Source of the DNA: JBCBJX01 sp964342855
GTDB lineage: Bacteria; Pseudomonadota; Alphaproteobacteria; Caulobacterales; Parvularculaceae
Direction: 5' to 3'
Length of the DNA stretch: 64,000 nucleotides
Assembly: GCA_964342855.1 (NCBI GenBank)
Contig: CAYFIB010000009.1
Span: forward strand, 31,020-95,019
Positions 59,938-64,000 of this stretch are shown here, in pieces. The notes below the pieces were generated by a model. It made no database searches, was not told the origin of the DNA, and saw nothing but the letters and a program-made list of their open reading frames with translations. The position numbers and the translations under genes were made by a program. Position 1 is the first letter of the stretch, and every line of letters starts with the position of its first letter.

Positions 59938-62900
59938 ATGAGAAGTATCTTCAAAACTCAATCCATGTTGAGCGCCGCGTCTTTGGCGTTGATGGTTTCA
60001 CTTGGAACTGTTTACGCTCAAGATGTCGATGAACTGCCGGAAGCCGATGACGTGGCCGAGGCCGCGCAGGATCAGATCGTCGTCACCGGCTCGCGGATCG
60101 CGCGTGATGAATTTTCAAGCGCCGCGCCGCTTCAGTCTCTCGATGCGGGCGTCGCTCGGGAAATCGGCTTCACGTCCGTGTCCGATCTTCTGCAGAACGC
60201 GACCGTCGCGTCCGGCCAGCAGATCGATGCGACCCTGAACACCAACGCCGGCAACTCCAACGCGACCGAAGCCCCGCCGACGGGCGGCACGGGGTCGTCG
60301 AACATCAACCTGCGCGGTTTGGGCGCGGAGCGCACGCTCGTCCTCCTGAACGGCCGTCGGTTCGGGCCTTCCGGCGTTCGCGGCGCGCCTGCGCAGCCGG
60401 ACATCAACCTCCTGCCGCTCAGCATTATCGAGCGTGTCGAGATCATCACCGAAGGCGCCTCATCCGTTTACGGCGCGGACGCGGTCGCGGGCGTCGCGAA
60501 CGTCATCCTCCGTTCGGAATTCGAAGGGCTGGAGATCTCCGGCTCCCTCCAGCGTCCGGAGGAGGACGGCGGGGACGTCAGCCAGATTTCGTTCGTCACC
60601 GGCTCGATCGGCGAGCGCTCATCGATCCTGTTCGCGGGGGAATACTTCAACCGCGAGCGCATTCAGGCCGGTCAGCGCGATTTCTCCGACTCCTTTGACG
60701 CCGTGGAAATCGCCGAAGATGGCTCGATCATCCGCTATCCGCGGTCCGGTTTCTTCGACAACACCGTTCTCGCCGTCGGCGAGCCGGGCGACAGCACCGG
60801 GTCGATCTTCTATTTCTACACGCCGGGCTCAACGAATATCGGCGTGCAGGACTTCAGCAACTTCCTCGCCCTGCCGGAGCCGGACGGCCCGTGTACGCTG
60901 GAAGGCAACCAGGGCGATTTCGTCTGCTTCGACGAATTCAACGACCAGGACGAGCGCCGTCGCGCGGACCTCGTGCAACCCGTTGAGCGCTTCTCATTCG
61001 TCACGACGGGGACGTTCGATCTCGATTTCTTCGGCGAAGATCAGGTCTATTTCGAAGGCTATTATCTGAACCGGAACGCGCAGGTTCGCGCGGCCATCGA
61101 GCAGATCTTCCCGGATATCCCGGCGCTCATTCCGCAACTCGACGCGAGCGGCGCCGTGGTCGGCCTGGTCGACAACCCGCTTAGCCCGTTCAACGTCGAC
61201 GCCGCGCCGATCATCACGCTGACGGACATCCCGCAGGACTTCCAGGTCGAGCTGCAGCAGATCCGCTTCGTCACCGGGCTCCGCGGCGACCTGCCGGCGG
61301 GCGTGCTGGCGGAGAAGAACTGGGACTACGACGTCACCTTCACCTACGATCGCGGCACCGGCTTCCAGTCGCAGACCATTCTGCTGGAGCCCCATCTTCT
61401 GGCTGCGACGCAGGGCGTCTTTCTGAACGCGGATGGAACCCTTGGCTGCGGCGTCGACGATCAGATCGGTCTCGGCGGCTTCTTCACCATCGCCGAGTGC
61501 GTGCCGTTCCAGGCGTTCGCCCCGTCCGTCTACGCGACCGGCCCGGTTGATGACGGCTCGTTCGCGACACAAGCGGAGAGGGACTATCTCCTCGGCAATC
61601 GGACGAACCGCACGGTCACGGAGCAGATCGTGTACTCCGGCTTCCTCACCGGCGATCTCTTCGACATTCCGGGCGGCGGCACGGTCGCCTCGGCGTTCGG
61701 CGGCGAATTCCGACGCGACAAGATCCAGTCGCAGAACGACATTGTCGGCGTTCTGGGTCTGAACGCGGCGGAAAACCCGGTTCAGGAGGGCGAAACCGTC
61801 GGTAAGCGGGATATCTGGGATATCTATGGCGAGGTGACGCTGCCGCTCATCGTGGACAAGCCCTTCGTCCACCTGGCTCAGGTGGAAGGCGCGGTGCGTT
61901 ATACGAACGAGGAGAACTTCGGCGACGAGGTCACTTATCGCGCGCGCATTCTCTACGCGCCGACGGACTGGATCCGCATTTCCGGCTCCTACGGCACCTC
62001 TTTCCGCGCGCCGAACCTCCGCGAGCAGTTCCTCGCGGCGCAGGGCGGCGGCATCGGCGGCGGCGCTGATCCGTGCCTCAACAACAACATCTCGCAACTC
62101 GACGCGACCGATCCGGATGTTCAGGTCCTGATTAATAACTGCGTCGCTTCCGGCGTGGTGTTCACGGACGAACTGGACGCCAACGGAAATCCGGGTTCGG
62201 ACGGCCTGCTCGACACGACCGTTCTCGGCACGCAGGGCGTTACCACGATCCCGATCCGTATCGGCGGCAACGACGAGCTGGAGGCGGAAACGTCCAGATC
62301 GTTCACCGGCACGCTGAGCGTGTCGCCGCCGATCTTTGAAAACATCGATGTCGATTTCGTCGTCAGCTATTACGACATCGCGATCGAGAACAGCGTCAAT
62401 CCGGTCGATGCGAGCGACGCCATCGGCCGCTGCTACAACGACCCGAACTTCCCGAACCTCTCCAGCCCGTTCTGTTCGCTGGTCACCCGTCCGGTCACGA
62501 ACAACCCGGCGGGCGACATCATCAACTTCGTCGATGCGTCCTTCATCAACATCGGCGAAGACACCGCGAAGGGGCTCGATTTCAACTCCCGCATCCAATT
62601 CTCTCTGGATGATCTGTTCGGCGGCGCGCCGGCGATCGATCTCTCCTGGGCGACGGCGACGACCTATGTCCTCGAGCGGGAGATCGAGACGTTCGGTCCG
62701 GAAGACCGGGAAGATCTGGTGGGACGCATCGCGTTCCCGGAAGTGCGGTTCACCTCGACGGTGTCGGCGGAGTTCAAGAACTTCCGGCTCCTTGCCTCCT
62801 CACGGATGCAATCCTCTCAGCAGCAGCCGAATACGGAAGCTCTTCGGGATTCAACCGAGATCGAAGGGACGCTCCTGTCCCGGGATGTCGACTTCACGGA

Positions 62901-63099
62901 CCAGTACTGGGTCCACGACATGTCGCTCAGCTACCACACGGATGCGTGGTCGATCACGAGCGGCGTTCGGAACATCGCCAATACCGAACCGCCGATCATC
63001 GACCCGAGCGAAGGGCCGAACCGCAACGGCGCCGTCTCGTCGACAGGGTTCGATTTCATCGGCCGGAACTTCTTCGTGTCCGGTACGGTTCGCTTCTAA
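59938..63099 (+). CDS. TonB-dependent receptor
   Basis: The ~1053-residue outer-membrane receptor has signal MLSAASLALMVSLGTVYAQ, a TonB-box-like segment (DQIVVTGSRI) and a plug domain with NINLRGLGAERTLVLLNGRR and IERVEIITEGASSVYGADA. A 22-strand barrel ends FFVSGTVRF, with the terminal Phe expected for BAM insertion. The subtype with long acidic loops and Cys pairs is common in Caulobacterales and sphingomonads; the ligand (siderophore, carbohydrate or peptide) is not evident. ATG 59938 with GAAGGG is chosen over GTG 59926. An AT-rich spacer precedes it and a strong terminator follows. Confidence 0.94.
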   Translation: MRSIFKTQSMLSAASLALMVSLGTVYAQDVDELPEADDVAEAAQDQIVVTGSRIARDEFSSAAPLQSLDAGVAREIGFTSVSDLLQNATVASGQQIDATLNTNAGNSNATEAPPTGGTGSSNINLRGLGAERTLVLLNGRRFGPSGVRGAPAQPDINLLPLSIIERVEIITEGASSVYGADAVAGVANVILRSEFEGLEISGSLQRPEEDGGDVSQISFVTGSIGERSSILFAGEYFNRERIQAGQRDFSDSFDAVEIAEDGSIIRYPRSGFFDNTVLAVGEPGDSTGSIFYFYTPGSTNIGVQDFSNFLALPEPDGPCTLEGNQGDFVCFDEFNDQDERRRADLVQPVERFSFVTTGTFDLDFFGEDQVYFEGYYLNRNAQVRAAIEQIFPDIPALIPQLDASGAVVGLVDNPLSPFNVDAAPIITLTDIPQDFQVELQQIRFVTGLRGDLPAGVLAEKNWDYDVTFTYDRGTGFQSQTILLEPHLLAATQGVFLNADGTLGCGVDDQIGLGGFFTIAECVPFQAFAPSVYATGPVDDGSFATQAERDYLLGNRTNRTVTEQIVYSGFLTGDLFDIPGGGTVASAFGGEFRRDKIQSQNDIVGVLGLNAAENPVQEGETVGKRDIWDIYGEVTLPLIVDKPFVHLAQVEGAVRYTNEENFGDEVTYRARILYAPTDWIRISGSYGTSFRAPNLREQFLAAQGGGIGGGADPCLNNNISQLDATDPDVQVLINNCVASGVVFTDELDANGNPGSDGLLDTTVLGTQGVTTIPIRIGGNDELEAETSRSFTGTLSVSPPIFENIDVDFVVSYYDIAIENSVNPVDASDAIGRCYNDPNFPNLSSPFCSLVTRPVTNNPAGDIINFVDASFINIGEDTAKGLDFNSRIQFSLDDLFGGAPAIDLSWATATTYVLEREIETFGPEDREDLVGRIAFPEVRFTSTVSAEFKNFRLLASSRMQSSQQQPNTEALRDSTEIEGTLLSRDVDFTDQYWVHDMSLSYHTDAWSITSGVRNIANTEPPIIDPSEGPNRNGAVSSTGFDFIGRNFFVSGTVRF

Positions 63100-63120
63100 C
63101 GCAAGCTGGGGGAACACCTT

Positions 63121-63149
63121 GACGGCGCGCTTCGGCGCGCCGTCTTTTT
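63121..63149 (+). terminator. Intrinsic terminator of the TonB receptor gene
   Basis: A perfect 10-bp stem GACGGCGCGC / GCGCGCCGTC with a TTCG tetraloop is followed by TTTTT at 63145-63149, 22 bp after the receptor stop. It also separates this gene from the convergent gene at 63158. Confidence 0.95.
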
Positions 63150-63157
63150 ATGTGCGT

Positions 63158-63673
63158 TTACTGAAGACGTTCGACGATGAGCGTTTTGCCGTGCTGCGGC
63201 AGCTCCAGCCGATAGCCGGAAATGGCGCCGCGCCGGATCACCGCTTCGGGGCGGTCATCCTCGCTCAATTTCAGGGACTGGCGGTCGCCGCGCCGTTGTT
63301 TCCAGACCTGACCGTTCGCCAGCACGAACACCCATTCGCCGGTATTCGTCTGCGCCATATCGACGATTGTGGACTGAATGAGTTCACGCGCACGGTCCTC
63401 CGTTCGGCTGCGCGGACGCCGCGCGGCGACCTGTTCCGCGCCCAGCTCCGGCTCAGCGGCGGGCGGCGGTGCGGGGGCCGTAGGCGTCGAGGCGACCTGC
63501 GCCTCGGACGCCTCAGGCGCGAAAGCGTTGTCGAAACAGGTCAACCTCATCGCGGCGTCTTCGACGCCGATGCAGGACGCCGCGGCGTTGAAGGCCAGGC
63601 GGTCGTCGGACGGCGTCGCGCACGCGACCGGTAAAATCGACAGACACAGGAGAAGGGGGGTGCGACCAGACAT
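63158..63673 (-). CDS. Small exported protein of unknown function
   Basis: The 171-residue protein has an N-terminal hydrophobic signal (TPLLLCLSILPVACATP) that may be a lipoprotein signal, though Pro at -3 is unusual. A CIGVEDAAMRLTCFDNAF motif with two Cys follows, then a Pro/Ala linker and a C-terminal beta-rich segment (GEWVFVLANGQVWKQRRGD, then GAISGYRLELPQHGKTLIVERL). This C-V-E-D..R-L-x-C-F/Y-D plus NGQVW layout recurs in proteobacterial proteins of unknown function. It is convergent with the TonB receptor and lies ahead of dnaB. Confidence 0.75.
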   Translation of the reverse strand: MSGRTPLLLCLSILPVACATPSDDRLAFNAAASCIGVEDAAMRLTCFDNAFAPEASEAQVASTPTAPAPPPAAEPELGAEQVAARRPRSRTEDRARELIQSTIVDMAQTNTGEWVFVLANGQVWKQRRGDRQSLKLSEDDRPEAVIRRGAISGYRLELPQHGKTLIVERLQ

Positions 63674-63875
63674 GGCGGCCTCCAGAAACGAACGGCTTCA
63701 GTTTCGGCGGAAACACCTGTCAGCCGTCAACCAAAGCGCCATCACTTCCATGGGGGAGGAGACGCCGGCGCCTTCACGTCTGCGCGACGCCGCGCCGGAT
63801 TGTAGAGGAGCGATTCCTATACGGCCGCGATCGCCAACGTCTGCATCCGGATCAACCCGGCGCGATTGAGACGCC

Positions 63876-64000
63876 CTAGAACTCGCCGCCTCCGGCGCCG
63901 TAGCGCGCCGGGTCCGCGAGGTCGGAGAACCGCGTGATCGTCTCATCGAAGGCGAGCTTCACGGTGCCGATGGGGCCGTGGCGCTGCTTGCCGACGATCA
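63876..64000 (-). CDS. dnaB: Replicative DNA helicase DnaB, C-terminal end only
   Basis: On the minus strand the frame enters from the right edge and stops at TAG (63878-63876). The last ~41 residues contain IVGKQRHGPIGTVKLAF and then TRFSDLAD, the conserved C-terminal end of DnaB (KQRxGPxGTVxLxF). DnaB is the hexameric helicase that unwinds DNA at the replication fork. Only the tail is present in the window. The 202 bp to the next gene are without a recognisable feature. In many alphaproteobacteria alr follows dnaB directly; here alr is ~7.8 kb away. Confidence 0.9.
   Translation of the reverse strand, partial: IVGKQRHGPIGTVKLAFDETITRFSDLADPARYGAGGGEF

Noticed and set aside
59778..60032. 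84-codon open frame in the AT-rich spacer before the TonB receptor
   Set aside because: It overlaps the receptor gene out of frame, has no ribosome site and no recognisable features.

Overview
The window is high-GC DNA with dense, mostly co-oriented genes, tight ATGA overlaps and few spacers. Gene content and order (purF-cvpA-radA, alr, the 3' end of dnaB, der-bamB-YfgM-like, an NsrR/group III truncated haemoglobin unit, a large TonB receptor) point to an alphaproteobacterium. A marine Parvularculaceae or Hyphomonadaceae type is my inference. I saw no tRNA, rRNA, CRISPR array, phage or intact insertion sequence.

Positions 1-33685 hold an exopolysaccharide locus of the exosortase A (XrtA/PEP-CTERM) type. 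It contains the sorting enzyme XrtA fused to an EpsI domain, the associated asparagine-synthase-like amidotransferase and O-antigen-ligase-like polymerase, and the initiating sugar transferase. Three further glycosyltransferases are present, one cut by the left edge, with a flippase. The PrsK/PrsR two-component system and the PrsT TPR protein follow. The export and assembly run is OPX lipoprotein, chain-length protein, tyrosine kinase, outer-membrane protein, ATPase, deacetylase, FemAB and glycosyltransferase. A sulfotransferase, an acyltransferase and two BioF2/GNAT-type transferases suggest a heavily decorated polymer. No PEP-CTERM sorting signal is encoded in the window, so the substrates of XrtA must lie elsewhere. 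Sigma-54-type -24/-12 elements sit upstream of xrtA, the sugar transferase and the chain-length/kinase operon, with a further one close to prsR. This fits PrsR, a sigma-54 activator, controlling the locus.

The locus is flanked by an 877-residue RTX/parallel beta-helix protein (1762-4395) and by a type I secretion ABC transporter and adaptor (33809-37134). These may form one secretion unit for a polysaccharide-acting protein, as in rhizobial PrsDE/glycanase systems.

Positions 37226-46144 are housekeeping: a YfgM-like protein, BamB and Der forward; then an SDR, PurF, CvpA, RadA and a membrane protein in reverse. Between der and the SDR lies a REP-like double hairpin. Positions 46145-47794 are a probable nitric-oxide-responsive unit: two NsrR-like operators, an NsrR-type regulator, a group III truncated haemoglobin, two tiny membrane proteins and a DUF1971 protein.

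Positions 47894-56099 run in reverse: an OmpA-family protein, a degraded IS5-type transposase remnant, an MscS channel, a thioesterase/TetR pair with a palindromic operator, a lipoprotein metallophosphoesterase, a helical-repeat protein, MlaF/MlaE-type ABC subunits and alanine racemase. From 56242 come a large exported beta-propeller protein, an AT-rich spacer, a TonB-dependent receptor with a strong terminator, a small exported protein in reverse, and the last 41 codons of dnaB at the right edge. The dnaB-alr-mlaEF-radA-cvpA-purF order appears to have been opened at two places by accessory genes.
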